The notes: generated by a model not told the origin, from the letters alone. A stretch of DNA of 64,000 bases from CBDCNH01 sp965219015 (GCA_965219015.1 CBDCNH010000011.1:558001-622000); one strand, 5' to 3'. Counted from the stretch's first letter, positions 1 through 9,024 are shown. Numbers and translations are program-made.

Positions 1-1031
1 GACCCGAGGAGATCGCCGATCCGCATGGCGCAGCCGGACGATGCGTGATGCGTCAGCTGCTGGGCGGCGGAATAGTAGAGCCAGCTCGCGTTGGCCCGTG
101 CGATGGTGGTCGCGGGACCGCCCTCGGGCGCCAGTTCGGCGGTGAGGTGGATGTCGTAGAGGCTCGGGTCGTCTTCCCTCAGATACGGGAGGAGTTCCGT
201 CTCGCGCTCCGGGGCGTTGCAGGCGAAGGGCGCCAAGGCCGCCGGAGCGACGATCCAGGGGCTGATCGTGGTGGCGAAGGCCTTGGCCTGAAACGGCCCG
301 AGGGGCTGGGATTCCCAGGCCTGCAGATCCCGCGCCGACCAGTCGTTGAGGAGCACGTAGCCGAAGATCATGTCGCGCGCCTGCTGCACGGTGATCGGCT
401 CGCCCATCTTGGACGGCGTCCCCACGATGGCGCCCAGCTCCAGCTCGAAGTCCAGTCGCCTGCACGGGCCGAACGTCGGCATGGCCGCATCCCCGGCCCG
501 GGTCTGGCCCGCCGGGCGGCGCACGTCGGTGCCCGAGACGACCACGGTCGAGGCGCGGCCGTTGTAGCCGATGGGGATGTGCAGCCAGTTCGCCGGAAGC
601 GCGTTCTCCGCGCCGCGGAACATGGTGCCGACGTTGGTGGCATGTTGCCGCCCGGCATAGAAATCGGTGTACTCCGCGACCTCGAACGGCAGATGCAGCG
701 CCGCGTCGTCGATCCGGACCAGCATCGGCTCGACCGCCGCGCGATCCCCCGACCCTTCCGCCAGCAGCGCGGCGACCGTCGTGCGAAACGCCGACCATGC
801 GTCCGGCCCCTCTGCCATCAGCCCGTTCCACGATGGCCTGCCGAAGATGCCGTCCGTTCCCGTCAGTCCGGCCGCCTCGGCGCGTGCCAGGTCGAGGATG
901 AGGTCTCCGATCGCCACACCGCAGCGCGGGGCCGTGCCTTGCGTGGAGAACACCCCGTAGGGCAGGTTGTTGAGCGGGAAATCCGTCGTCGCCCTGTTCG
1001 CGCTCTCGACCCAACTCGGCGCCAGACTCAC
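1..1031 (-). CDS. fahA: Fumarylacetoacetase, 3' end outside the window
   Basis: It hydrolyses fumarylacetoacetate to fumarate and acetoacetate, the last step of tyrosine/homogentisate breakdown. About 343 residues are visible, reading from a GTG at 1031 (VSLAPSWVESAN...). A GGGAGAG ribosome site lies just upstream, and the gene starts 10 bp after the hmgA stop. The FAH-fold core is clear: FELELGAIVG carries metal-binding acidic residues, and GYVLLNDWSARDLQAWE is the family signature. The family is usually about 410-430 residues, so some 70-90 C-terminal residues lie before base 1. The same-strand order hmgA-fahA indicates one catabolic operon. Confidence 0.95.
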   Translation of the reverse strand, partial: MSLAPSWVESANRATTDFPLNNLPYGVFSTQGTAPRCGVAIGDLILDLARAEAAGLTGTDGIFGRPSWNGLMAEGPDAWSAFRTTVAALLAEGSGDRAAVEPMLVRIDDAALHLPFEVAEYTDFYAGRQHATNVGTMFRGAENALPANWLHIPIGYNGRASTVVVSGTDVRRPAGQTRAGDAAMPTFGPCRRLDFELELGAIVGTPSKMGEPITVQQARDMIFGYVLLNDWSARDLQAWESQPLGPFQAKAFATTISPWIVAPAALAPFACNAPERETELLPYLREDDPSLYDIHLTAELAPEGGPATTIARANASWLYYSAAQQLTHHASSGCAMRIGDLLG

Positions 1032-1041
1032 GGTCTCTCCC

Positions 1042-2403
1042 TCACTTTCGTCCAGGCGTGCCGTCGAACTTCTTTTTCAGTCCCGTCCAGCAATCGACGT
1101 AGTCGTCCTGCAATGCCGCTTCCTTCGCGGCGAACTCGGTCAGATGCTGCGGAAAGCGCGTCTCGAACATGAACGCCATCGTGTCCTCGAGCTTCTGCGG
1201 CTTGAGCTCGGCGTTCGACGCGCCCTCGAATGCCTCGAGGTCGGGGCCATGCGGCAGCATCATGTTGTGCAGGCTCATCCCTCCCGGCACGAAGCCATGC
1301 GGCTTGGCGTCGTACTGACCGTGGATGTTGCCCATCAGCTCGGACATGACGTTCCGATGGTACCAGGGCGGACGGAACGTGTCCTCCGTCGTCATCCAGC
1401 GATCGCGGAACAGCACGAAATCGATGTTCGCGGTGCCCTCCACCCCGGACGGAGCGGTCAGGACCGTGAAGATCGAGGGGTCGGGATGGTCGAACAGGAT
1501 CGCGCCGACGGGACAGTAGGTGTTCATGTCGTATTTGACCGGCGCGTAGTTGCCGTGCCACGCCACGACATCGAGCGGCGATTGGGCGATCCCGCAGCGG
1601 TGAAACTGCCCGCACCACTTGACCGTCATGGTCGAGGCTGCATCGCGGTCCTCATATGCGGCAACGGGCGTCTTGAAGTCGCGCCGGTTCGCCATGCAGT
1701 TGGCCCCGATCGGGCCCCGGCCCGGCAGAGCAAACTTCTGCCCGTAGTTCTCGCACACGAAGCCGCGCGCCGGACCGTCCAGCACCTCCACCCGGTAGAC
1801 GAGGCCCCGCGGGATGATCGCGATCTCCTGCGGCTTCAGGTCGATCACGCCGAGCTCGGTCGCGAACCGGAGCCGCCCATCCTGCGGCACGACGAGCAGC
1901 TCGCTGTCGGCGGAGAAGAAATAGGCGTCCTGCATCGACGCGGTGACAAGATACACATGGCTCGCCATCCCGATCTGCGTGTTCACGTCGCCGGCCGTCG
2001 TCATCGTTCGCATTCCGGTCAGCCAGGTCAGCTTCTCGTCGGAATGCGGCAGCGGATCCCAGCGGTACTGGCCGAGCGAGGTCACATCCTGCGGGACATG
2101 CGGCGCGGTCTTCCAATAGGGCAGGTCGATCCGCTCGTAGCGGCCGGAATGCTTGACCGAGGGACGGATGCGGTAACACCAGGTCCGTTCGTTCTGGTGG
2201 CCGGGGGCGGTGAACGCCGTGCCGGAAAGCTGCTCGCCGTAAAGGCCGTAGTTGACCTTCTGCGGACTGTTGCGCCCCTGCGGCAGGGCGCCCGGGAGCG
2301 CTTCGGTCTCGAAATCGTTGCCGAAGCCCGGCATGTACGCCTCGCCCGTCCCTGCCGGCGCCGCGGCCGGAATGCGGCCGGAACCGATGGCCTGCTCGTT
2401 CAT
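1042..2403 (-). CDS. hmgA: Homogentisate 1,2-dioxygenase
   Basis: This non-haem Fe(II) enzyme opens the ring of homogentisate to maleylacetoacetate. The protein has 453 residues, the normal length. It shows the N-terminal YMPGFGNDFETEALPGALP block and the iron-site region with HGNYAPVKYD and LHNMMLPHGPD. The start at 2403 follows a strong GAGGGAGGGG ribosome site. It is the first gene of the hmgA-fahA pair. No maiA homologue is visible beside it, so the isomerase step must be encoded elsewhere or beyond the left edge. Confidence 0.97.
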   Translation of the reverse strand: MNEQAIGSGRIPAAAPAGTGEAYMPGFGNDFETEALPGALPQGRNSPQKVNYGLYGEQLSGTAFTAPGHQNERTWCYRIRPSVKHSGRYERIDLPYWKTAPHVPQDVTSLGQYRWDPLPHSDEKLTWLTGMRTMTTAGDVNTQIGMASHVYLVTASMQDAYFFSADSELLVVPQDGRLRFATELGVIDLKPQEIAIIPRGLVYRVEVLDGPARGFVCENYGQKFALPGRGPIGANCMANRRDFKTPVAAYEDRDAASTMTVKWCGQFHRCGIAQSPLDVVAWHGNYAPVKYDMNTYCPVGAILFDHPDPSIFTVLTAPSGVEGTANIDFVLFRDRWMTTEDTFRPPWYHRNVMSELMGNIHGQYDAKPHGFVPGGMSLHNMMLPHGPDLEAFEGASNAELKPQKLEDTMAFMFETRFPQHLTEFAAKEAALQDDYVDCWTGLKKKFDGTPGRK

Positions 2404-2418
2404 CTCGCCCCTCCCTCG

Positions 2419-2435
2419 GTTAACGAATCGATTAG
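2419..2435 (-). promoter_or_regulatory. Candidate MarR/HmgR-type operator before hmgA
   Basis: An AT-rich, near-palindromic element (core AATCGATT at 2426-2433, flanked by TTAACG and TAGT) lies 16-32 bp upstream of the hmgA start, in otherwise GC-rich DNA. Homogentisate genes are often controlled by MarR- or IclR-type repressors that bind such palindromes. The assignment to a regulator is inference; no regulator gene is adjacent in the window. Confidence 0.35.
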
Positions 2436-2586
2436 TCGCCGTCGTAAGCTAGCCGACCGGATCGATGGATGATGCCCTTCGTTTCCGCGCTGCGGAACCT
2501 CCTGCGCGGCTTGGGTGCCATGCGCCGGATATGGGGCTCGGATGACCGGGATGGAGGCCTTTACCGACGCTCCGACGCCGGGGAGA

Positions 2587-2662
2587 TGGTGAGCCCGTCG
2601 GGGTTCGAACCCGAGACCTACTGATTAAAAGTCAGTTGCTCTACCAGCTGAGCTACAGGCTC
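2587..2662 (-). tRNA. tRNA-Lys (anticodon UUU)
   Basis: A complete cloverleaf of 76 nt reads on the minus strand. The acceptor stem GAGCCTG pairs with CGGGCTC with one G-U pair. The D arm contains GTAGCTCAGCTGGTAGAGC, the anticodon loop is CTTTTAA within CTGACTTTTAATCAG, and the T arm is CGGGTTCGAACCCG. The CCA end is encoded. No integrase gene or duplicated tRNA 3' end is seen nearby, so this copy does not mark an island. Confidence 0.97.
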
Positions 2663-2754
2663 CCCGGGCGGTGAGTAAAAAGATCGCTTCGGCGGGTCAA
2701 GCGCATTCCGGGCGCGCCTTTCAAACGCGCGCTGGCTCGTGTATCGCGCCGGGC

Positions 2755-3594
2755 ATGAACCAGCGCACCGCACCGGACGGCCTGCCCTTCGCCAAGATGC
2801 ACGGGCTCGGCAACGACTTTGTCGTGCTCGACGCGCGCGACGGCGCGCTGCCGGAACTGACGCCGGGTCTCGTGCGCGCGATCGCCGACCGGCAGCGGGG
2901 CGTGGGGTTCGATCAGCTCGCGGTGGTGAGTGCCGCGCCGGACGCCGACATCGCACTCGCGTTCTGGAACGCCGACGGCACGCCCTCGGCCACCTGCGGC
3001 AATGCCACGCGCTGCATCGCCCGCTCCGAGATGGTCCGGACGGGACTGACCGCGCTCCGGGTCCGCACGGGCCACGGGATGCTTGCGGCCGAGGACGCGG
3101 GGAACGGCCTTACGCGCGTCAACATGGGCGCACCGCGGACGGGCTGGCGCGAGATACCGCTCGCCGAGGCATGCGACACCGACGCGCTGCCGCTCGAGGG
3201 CGCGCCGACAGCGACGAGCCTCGGCAACCCGCACTGCACGTTCTTCGTCGCGGATGTCGAGGCGTCGGACCTTGGCACGCTGGGTCCGGCGGTCGAGCAT
3301 CACCCGCTGTTCCCCGAACGCACCAACGTCGAGGTGGCGGCGCTGCTGCCGGACGGCAGCCTGCGCGTCCGCGTCTGGGAGCGCGGCACCGGGATCACGC
3401 TGGCGTCGGGCTCGTGCGCCACGGCCGCGGCGGTCGCCGCCGCCCGGCGCGGCCTGACCGGGCGGCGCGTGACCGTCCGGCTCGACGGCGGCGCGCTGGA
3501 CGTCGACTGGCGGCGCGACGGCGTGTGGACGACGGGCCCTACGGCGCATGTGTTCGACGGCCGCATCGACCTCGCCGCGCTGGTGCCCGCATGA
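2755..3594 (+). CDS. dapF: Diaminopimelate epimerase
   Basis: It converts LL-diaminopimelate to the meso form for lysine and peptidoglycan synthesis. The protein has 279 residues starting MNQRTAPDGLPFAKMHGLGNDF. Both catalytic cysteines are present, in ATCGNATRC and in SGSCATAAA. The start at 2755 is chosen because the conserved FAKMHGLGNDF block follows within a dozen residues; the open frame extends further upstream without conservation. The stop overlaps the start of mtaB by 4 bp (ATGA), indicating translational coupling. dapD and dapE lie 17 kb away on the other strand. Confidence 0.97.
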   Translation: MNQRTAPDGLPFAKMHGLGNDFVVLDARDGALPELTPGLVRAIADRQRGVGFDQLAVVSAAPDADIALAFWNADGTPSATCGNATRCIARSEMVRTGLTALRVRTGHGMLAAEDAGNGLTRVNMGAPRTGWREIPLAEACDTDALPLEGAPTATSLGNPHCTFFVADVEASDLGTLGPAVEHHPLFPERTNVEVAALLPDGSLRVRVWERGTGITLASGSCATAAAVAAARRGLTGRRVTVRLDGGALDVDWRRDGVWTTGPTAHVFDGRIDLAALVPA

Positions 3595-4844
3595 CGACGC
3601 GGTTCGTGACGCAAGGCTGCCGGCTCAACGCCTGGGAGACCGAGGCGATGTCGGGCCTCGCGTCGCGCGCGGGCGTGACCGGAACGGTGGTGGTGAACAC
3701 GTGCGCCGTCACGGCGGAGGCGGTGCGGAAGGCCCGGCAGGAAGTCCGCGCCGCCGCCCGGCAGCAGCCCGGCGCACGGATCGTGGTGACGGGGTGCGCC
3801 GCGCAGACCGAGCCCGCGGGCTTCGCCGCGATGCCGGAGGTCACGCATGTCATGGGCAACGCGGAAAAGCTCGAAGCGCCGACGTGGGACGCGCTTGCCC
3901 CCGGTTTCATCGGACCGGTGCCGCGTCTCGCGACCGGCGGCCTCGCGCGGCTGCGGACGGCCGCCACCCCGCCGGTCGACGGCGCCGGCCAGCGCGCCCG
4001 CGCCTATGTGCAGGTGCAGAACGGCTGCGACCACCGCTGCACGTTCTGCATCATCCCCTACGGCCGCGGCGCGTCGCGCTCGGTCCCGGCGGCGACCGTC
4101 GTCGACCAGGTCGCCCGCCTGCGCGACGCCGGGTTCCGGGAGGTCGTGCTCACCGGCGTCGATCTCACCTCCTGGGGCGGCGATCTCGACGGCACGCCGC
4201 GGCTCGGCGACCTCGTGCGAAGCGTGCTTCGCGCGGCGCCGGACCTCGCCCGGCTTCGGCTGTCGTCGATCGACAGCATCGAGGCGGACCCCGCGCTGAT
4301 GGAGGCGCTCGCGACCGAGCCGCGCCTCATGCCGCATCTCCACCTCTCGCTGCAGGCCGGTGACGACCTGATCCTGAAGCGGATGAAGCGGCGACATCTC
4401 CGCGAGGACGCGGTACGGTTCTGCGAGACGGCGCGCACGCTTCGCCCCGGCATCGCGCTCGGTGCCGACCTCATCGCGGGCTTCCCGACCGAGACCGAGG
4501 CAATGGCCGAACGCACCCGGGCGCTTGTCGCCGACTGCGGGCTCGCATGGCTCCACGTGTTCCCGTTCTCCGCCCGCGCGGGCACGCCCGCGGCACGGAT
4601 GCCGGCCCTCGACGGCGCGACGATCCGCGAGCGCGCCCGCTGCCTGCGCGCCGAGGGCACCGCCGCACGCGACCGCTTCCTCGCGCGCCAGATCGGCACG
4701 GTGCAGGCGGTGCTCATGGAAACCCCGCGGCGTGGCCGCACCGAGACCTTTGCCGAGGTCGAGTTCGCCACCGACCACGCCGTCGGCACGATCGTGACCG
4801 CCCGGATCGCCGGACACGCCGGAGGCCGGCTGGTAGCGGTCTGA
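3591..4844 (+). CDS. mtaB: tRNA t6A37 methylthiotransferase
   Basis: This radical-SAM enzyme adds a methylthio group to t6A at position 37 of tRNAs. The protein has 417 residues. The N-terminal UPF0004 domain has its three cluster cysteines in QGCRLN, NTCAVT and TGCAAQ. The radical-SAM motif is CDHRCTFC near residue 144, and the C-terminus looks like a TRAM domain. It is coupled to dapF by ATGA and to the next gene by a 1-bp overlap (TGATG). Confidence 0.95.
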   Translation: MTTRFVTQGCRLNAWETEAMSGLASRAGVTGTVVVNTCAVTAEAVRKARQEVRAAARQQPGARIVVTGCAAQTEPAGFAAMPEVTHVMGNAEKLEAPTWDALAPGFIGPVPRLATGGLARLRTAATPPVDGAGQRARAYVQVQNGCDHRCTFCIIPYGRGASRSVPAATVVDQVARLRDAGFREVVLTGVDLTSWGGDLDGTPRLGDLVRSVLRAAPDLARLRLSSIDSIEADPALMEALATEPRLMPHLHLSLQAGDDLILKRMKRRHLREDAVRFCETARTLRPGIALGADLIAGFPTETEAMAERTRALVADCGLAWLHVFPFSARAGTPAARMPALDGATIRERARCLRAEGTAARDRFLARQIGTVQAVLMETPRRGRTETFAEVEFATDHAVGTIVTARIAGHAGGRLVAV

Positions 4845-5443
4845 TGCACCCGAACCCCGCCTTCCGCCAGACGCCGGAGGCCGAGCGGCTCGCCTTCGCG
4901 CGGGCGCGTGGCTTCGGGATGCTTGCGGTCTCCGGCGTGGATGGCGCAGGGTTGGATGGGCCGCTTCTCGCGCATGTCCCGTTCCTCATCGCGGAGGACG
5001 GGGCTTCGGTCGAGCTGCACCTCGTGCGTTCCAATCCTGTCCTCGCCGCGCTGCCCGCGCCGGCGGTCCTCGCGGCGATGGGCCCCGAGGCCTACGTCTC
5101 GCCAGACTGGTACGGCGTCCCCGACCAGGTGCCGACGTGGAACTACGTTGCGGTCCATCTGCGCGGCCGGCTCGTCACCCTGCCGGAGCACACGCTCGAG
5201 CCGATGCTCGACCGGCTGTCGGCGGCTTTCGAGGCGCGCCTCGCGCCGAAACGCCCGTGGACCAGCGCCAAGATGACGGATGGCGTCATGGCCCGGATGA
5301 TGCGCGCCATCGTCCCCTGCCGGCTCGAGATCACGTCGACCGAAGGTACGTGGAAGCTGAGCCAGAACAAGCCCGCCGAGGTGCGCCTTCGAGCCGCCGA
5401 AAATCTCCCGCCCGCGCTCGGCGCACTGATGCGCGATGCCTGA
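4844..5443 (+). CDS. PaiB-like FMN-binding protein
   Basis: A 199-residue protein of the PaiB / FMN-binding split-barrel family. The N-terminus MHPNPAFRQ, the SPDWYGVPDQVPTWNYVAVH block and the C-terminal PCRLEITSTEGTWKLSQNK block are all characteristic. Bacillus PaiB is described as a negative regulator of sporulation and protease genes; in proteobacteria the family probably acts as a flavin-dependent oxidoreductase, so the regulator label is inherited. Translation is coupled to mtaB. Confidence 0.88.
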   Translation: MHPNPAFRQTPEAERLAFARARGFGMLAVSGVDGAGLDGPLLAHVPFLIAEDGASVELHLVRSNPVLAALPAPAVLAAMGPEAYVSPDWYGVPDQVPTWNYVAVHLRGRLVTLPEHTLEPMLDRLSAAFEARLAPKRPWTSAKMTDGVMARMMRAIVPCRLEITSTEGTWKLSQNKPAEVRLRAAENLPPALGALMRDA

Positions 5444-5525
5444 CCCGGCGCCGGCGGCAGCGCTCTGCAATGGACAGCGGCCGGGGCGTCGCCTACCATT
5501 CCGCGCGGCCCGTGAGGAGATCGCC

Positions 5526-5816
5526 ATGCCGTTGCCCGTCCTGCCCGTTGCGCGCCTCGCGCTCCGCTACGGCGTCCCCGCGCTGGTGACCTGGGCCGCG
5601 ACGCGCGCGACCCTTCGTGCGATCGACGCGGGCCGTACCGACCAGGCGGCGGAGGACGCGCTCGACGCCGTGCCGGACGGCATCACCGCGCATCGCCTGC
5701 GCGACGCGCCGCAGAGCAACGCCACCCTGCGCCTCAGACGGGTGCTGCGGTGGGAGGGCGGCGGCGTCGAGATCGACGCGGCGGCGCTTGGACGGCTGCG
5801 CGTGAGGAGGCTTTGA
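5526..5816 (+). CDS. Small protein with N-terminal hydrophobic segment, function unknown
   Basis: A 96-residue protein, MPLPVLPVARLALRYGVPALV..., preceded by GAGGAGATCGCC, a good ribosome site that decides the start; upstream in-frame codons (from 5436) lack one. Residues 1-25 are hydrophobic and may be a single membrane segment. The rest is charged, with DGITAHRLRDAPQSNATLRL. It lies one base before the GST gene. I do not recognise a family. Confidence 0.7.
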   Translation: MPLPVLPVARLALRYGVPALVTWAATRATLRAIDAGRTDQAAEDALDAVPDGITAHRLRDAPQSNATLRLRRVLRWEGGGVEIDAAALGRLRVRRL

Positions 5817-5817
5817 G

Positions 5818-6426
5818 ATGCGGCTCTTCGGGTCCGAGACCTCGCCCTTCGTCCGCAAGGTCCGTGTCGTCGTCGCGGAGACCGGACAGGCGGCTGCGGT
5901 CACGCTCGTGCAGGCATCCGGCACCGCGCTCGAGCCGGGCTCCATCCCGCTGGCGCAGAACCCGCTCGGCAAAGTGCCGGTGCTCGAGCGCCCCGACGGC
6001 CCGGCGCTCTACGACAGCCGTGTCATCTGCCGTTATCTCGACGGCCTTGCGGGCGGCAGGCTCACCCCTGCGGCGCCGCGGCTCTGGGAGAGCCTGACGC
6101 TCGAGGCGACGGCGGACGGCATCCTCGATGCCGCGATCCTGATGGTCTACGAGACGCGCCTGCGCTCCGAGGACCGCCGCTCGACGGAGTGGGTCGAGGC
6201 GCAATGGGGCAAGATCGCGCGCACGCTCGACGTGCTCGACGCGCGCTGGATCGGTCATCTCGCGGGGCCGCTCGACATCGGCCAGATCGCGGTCGGCTGC
6301 GCGCTTGGCTACCTCGATTTCCGCCACGCAGCGCGCGACTGGCGCGCCGGCCGCGCGGCGCTCGCGCAGTGGGAGGCGCGCTTTGGGGAGCGCGCGAGCA
6401 TGGCCGCGACACGGCCGCCGGCCTGA
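5818..6426 (+). CDS. Glutathione S-transferase family protein
   Basis: A 202-residue cytosolic GST. The N-terminal thioredoxin-like half contains SETSPFVRKVRVVVAE, with the catalytic-site serine region, and NPLGKVPVLE with the cis-proline that binds glutathione. YDSRVICRYLD supplies the Glu/Asp-Ser type contact. The helical C-terminal half contains GPLDIGQIAVGCALGYLDFR. The substrate cannot be predicted. It starts one base after the preceding small gene, so the two are probably co-transcribed. Confidence 0.9.
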   Translation: MRLFGSETSPFVRKVRVVVAETGQAAAVTLVQASGTALEPGSIPLAQNPLGKVPVLERPDGPALYDSRVICRYLDGLAGGRLTPAAPRLWESLTLEATADGILDAAILMVYETRLRSEDRRSTEWVEAQWGKIARTLDVLDARWIGHLAGPLDIGQIAVGCALGYLDFRHAARDWRAGRAALAQWEARFGERASMAATRPPA

Positions 6427-6462
6427 AAACGGCGAAGGAACGCCGAAATGTGCGTCGCTCCG

Positions 6463-6493
6463 TTGAGATCTGACGGTCGCGATGGTATTTAAT
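6463..6493 (+). promoter_or_regulatory. Putative sigma-70 promoter of the rsfS operon
   Basis: TTGAGA (6463-6468) matches the -35 consensus at five of six bases. TTTAAT (6488-6493) matches the -10 at five of six, with a 19-bp spacer; TATTTA at 17 bp is a weaker alternative. Transcription would then begin near 6500, downstream of the most upstream ATG of the rsfS frame (6482). A GGAGG ribosome site follows at 6526-6530. Confidence 0.45.
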
Positions 6494-6571
6494 GGCGCAG
6501 GTGCTGTCGCTTTGCGCCTTTCAACGGAGGATGATCCCCTGTCCCGATCCGAAGCGCGGGCCGATGCCGAG

Positions 6572-6961
6572 ATGCCACGTCCCGCCAACGGCACGGCAAC
6601 GACCGGCAAGGACGCCGCCAGCGACCGGCTCCTCGCGCTGGTTCTGGCATCGCTTGATGACGACAAGGCCGAGGAGGTCGTCACGATCCCGCTCGCCGGA
6701 CGCTCCGAGATCGCCGACCACATGGTGATCTGTTCGGGTCGTTCGACGCGACAGGTGAGCGCCATCGCCGAGAAGCTCGTCGACCGCCTGAAGGCGGAGA
6801 CGGGCACGCTCGCGAAGGTCGAGGGCAAGGATGCCGGCGACTGGGTGCTGATCGATGCGGGCGACGTGATCGTCCATGTGTTCCGCCCCGAAGTGCGCGA
6901 CTTCTACCAGCTCGAGAAGATGTGGACGCCCGCCGGCGGCCCCCGCGCGGCACCCGTCTGA
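6572..6961 (+). CDS. rsfS: Ribosome silencing factor RsfS
   Basis: It binds ribosomal protein uL14 and blocks subunit joining under starvation. The conserved domain runs from RLLALVLASLDDDKAEEV through DHMVICSGRSTRQVSAIAEKL and GDWVLIDAGDVIVHVF to RDFYQLEKMW. The start is uncertain. ATG 6482 overlaps the likely promoter and has no ribosome site. A GGAGG at 6526-6530 is ideally spaced for an in-frame CTG at 6539. ATG 6572 is the first ATG after that and is used here (129 residues). The rsfS-rlmH pairing is widely conserved. Confidence 0.9.
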   Translation: MPRPANGTATTGKDAASDRLLALVLASLDDDKAEEVVTIPLAGRSEIADHMVICSGRSTRQVSAIAEKLVDRLKAETGTLAKVEGKDAGDWVLIDAGDVIVHVFRPEVRDFYQLEKMWTPAGGPRAAPV

Positions 6962-6971
6962 TTTCGGTCGC

Positions 6972-7442
6972 GTGAGGCTTGTCGTCTGCGCGGTCGGCCG
7001 GCTGCGTGCCGGACCGCACAAGCTGCTCATTGACGATTATGTCGCGCGCTTCGACCGCGCCGGCCGGGCGCTGGGCCTCGGGCCGTTGGCGCTTGCGGAG
7101 GTCGAGGACCGGCGCGGCGGCGGCCGCGACGCGGAAGCGGACCTCCTCGCCCGCGCCCTGCCCTCGCCCGCCTTCTCCATCGCGCTCGACGAGCGCGGCG
7201 ACAGGCTCTCGTCGCCGGCCTTCGCTGCCCTGCTGGCTCAGGCGCGCGATGCGGGCCATCCGGTGACCGCCATCCTCATCGGCGGCGCCGATGGTCTCGC
7301 GCCGGGGCTGCGGGAGGCGGCGGACCGGCGTGTGTCGTTCGGGCCGATGGTCTGGCCGCATCTCCTCGCGCGCGTGATGCTCGTCGAACAGCTTTACCGC
7401 GCCGCCTCGATCCTGGCGGGGACGCCCTACCACCGGGCCTGA
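6972..7442 (+). CDS. rlmH: 23S rRNA pseudouridine-1915 N3-methyltransferase
   Basis: It methylates pseudouridine 1915 of 23S rRNA on 70S ribosomes. The SPOUT-fold protein has 156 residues, matching the family. The SAM-binding knot region contains ILIGGADGL and the C-terminus ends LAGTPYHRA. It begins with GTG (VRLVVCAVGRLRAGP), which aligns with the normal N-terminus. It starts 10 bp after rsfS. Confidence 0.95.
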   Translation: MRLVVCAVGRLRAGPHKLLIDDYVARFDRAGRALGLGPLALAEVEDRRGGGRDAEADLLARALPSPAFSIALDERGDRLSSPAFAALLAQARDAGHPVTAILIGGADGLAPGLREAADRRVSFGPMVWPHLLARVMLVEQLYRAASILAGTPYHRA

Positions 7443-7503
7443 CGGTTGCCACCGCGGCGAGCCACGCCTAGAACCGCGCGGATCAAACCCCGGGAGGCCT
7501 GCG

Positions 7504-9024
7504 ATGCCCGCGAAGAAGCCCGTCGTCCTCTGCATCCTCGATGGCTGGGGCCTGCGCGACGCCCGCGAAGCGAATGCGCCGGTCCTTGCGAACACGCCGA
7601 ACTTCGACCGGCTGATGGCGACCTGCCCACATGCGACGCTCGTGACCTTCGGTCCCGACGTCGGGCTGCCGACCGGGCAGATGGGCAATTCCGAGGTCGG
7701 ACATACCAACATCGGCGCGGGCCGGGTGGTGGCGATGGACCTCGGCCAGATCGCCCTCGCCATCGAGAACGGTTCACTGGCGAGGAACGCGGCGCTCACG
7801 GATTTCGTGGCGACGCTGCGCGCGTCAGCCGGAACCGCGCATCTGATCGGCGTGGCCTCGGACGGCGGCGTCCACGGCCACATCGACCACATGATCGCGG
7901 TGGCGCAGATCCTCGCGGCGCAGGGGCTCCCCGTCGCGGTCCACGCGGTCACCGACGGGCGCGACGTGGCGCCTGGCACCGCGGCGGGGTTTCTCGCCCA
8001 TCTCGAGGCCGCGCTCCCCGAAGGCGCCGCCGTCGCCACCGTCTCGGGCCGCTACTACGCGATGGACCGCGATACCCGTTGGCCGCGCGTCGAGCGCGCC
8101 TTCAACGCCATCGTCCACTCCAGGGGCGAGACCGCCGACGACCCCGCCGCCGCGATCGCCGCCGCGGCCGCGCGGGACGAGACCGACGAGTTCGTGGCAC
8201 CCACCGTCATCGACGGCTACGCCGGCGCCCGCGACGGCGACGGCGTGTTCTGCCTGAACTTCCGGGCCGACAGGGCGCGCGAGATCCTCGCGGCGCTCGG
8301 CGACCCTGGCTTCGACGGCTTCGAGACGGGGGCACGGCCGCACTGGGCCGCGATGCTCGGGATGGTGGACTACTCGAAGGCGCACGACGCCTACATGACG
8401 GCCGTGTTCCCGAAGCAGACGCTGCACAACACGATCGGCGAATGGGTGGCCGCGAAGGGACTGCGGCAGTTTCGCGTTGCCGAGACCGAGAAGTACCCGC
8501 ATGTCACGTTCTTCCTCAACGGCGGCCGCGAGGCGCCCTACGCGGGCGAGGACCGCGCGATGCCGAAGAGCCCTGCCGTCGCGACCTACGACCTCAAGCC
8601 CGAGATGTCGTCGGTCGAAGTGACGGACCGGCTCGTCGAGGCCATCGCGGCAGGCTACGACCTCATCGTGGTGAACTACGCCAACGCCGACATGGTGGGG
8701 CACACGGGAGACCTCGGCGCCGCCACGGCCGCCTGCGCCGCGGTGGATGTCGGGCTCGGACGGGCGCTTGCGGCACTCGAGACGGCCGGCGGCGCGATGG
8801 TGGTGACGGCGGACCACGGCAATTCGGAGACGATGGTCGATCCCGAGACCGGCCGCCCGCACACGGCGCACACGACGAACCTCGTACCGGTGATCGTGGT
8901 CGGCGGGCCTGCCGGCGCGACGATCCATGACGGTCGCCTCGCGGACCTCGCGCCGACCCTCCTGCACCTGATGGATGTCGCGCAGCCGCCGGAGATGACC
9001 GGGCGGAGCCTGATCGACGGATGA
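7504..9024 (+). CDS. gpmI: 2,3-bisphosphoglycerate-independent phosphoglycerate mutase
   Basis: It interconverts 3- and 2-phosphoglycerate using two Mn ions and a phosphoserine intermediate. The protein has 506 residues. It opens with VVLCILDGWGLRD (metal Asp), carries the serine nucleophile in QMGNSEVGHTNIG, and has the second metal cluster in NYANADMVGHTG and VTADHGNSETM. The start follows GGGAGGCCTGCG. The stop overlaps the next gene by 4 bp (ATGA). Confidence 0.97.
   Translation: MPAKKPVVLCILDGWGLRDAREANAPVLANTPNFDRLMATCPHATLVTFGPDVGLPTGQMGNSEVGHTNIGAGRVVAMDLGQIALAIENGSLARNAALTDFVATLRASAGTAHLIGVASDGGVHGHIDHMIAVAQILAAQGLPVAVHAVTDGRDVAPGTAAGFLAHLEAALPEGAAVATVSGRYYAMDRDTRWPRVERAFNAIVHSRGETADDPAAAIAAAAARDETDEFVAPTVIDGYAGARDGDGVFCLNFRADRAREILAALGDPGFDGFETGARPHWAAMLGMVDYSKAHDAYMTAVFPKQTLHNTIGEWVAAKGLRQFRVAETEKYPHVTFFLNGGREAPYAGEDRAMPKSPAVATYDLKPEMSSVEVTDRLVEAIAAGYDLIVVNYANADMVGHTGDLGAATAACAAVDVGLGRALAALETAGGAMVVTADHGNSETMVDPETGRPHTAHTTNLVPVIVVGGPAGATIHDGRLADLAPTLLHLMDVAQPPEMTGRSLIDG

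Noticed and set aside
2587..2662. tRNA-Lys as an integration site of a genomic island
   Set aside because: No integrase, no direct repeat of the tRNA 3' end, and conserved housekeeping genes on both sides.
6440..6465. GGAAC ... CGTT before rsfS as an EcfG promoter
   Set aside because: The spacer is 19 bases, outside the 16-17 range; a sigma-70-like pair explains the region better.
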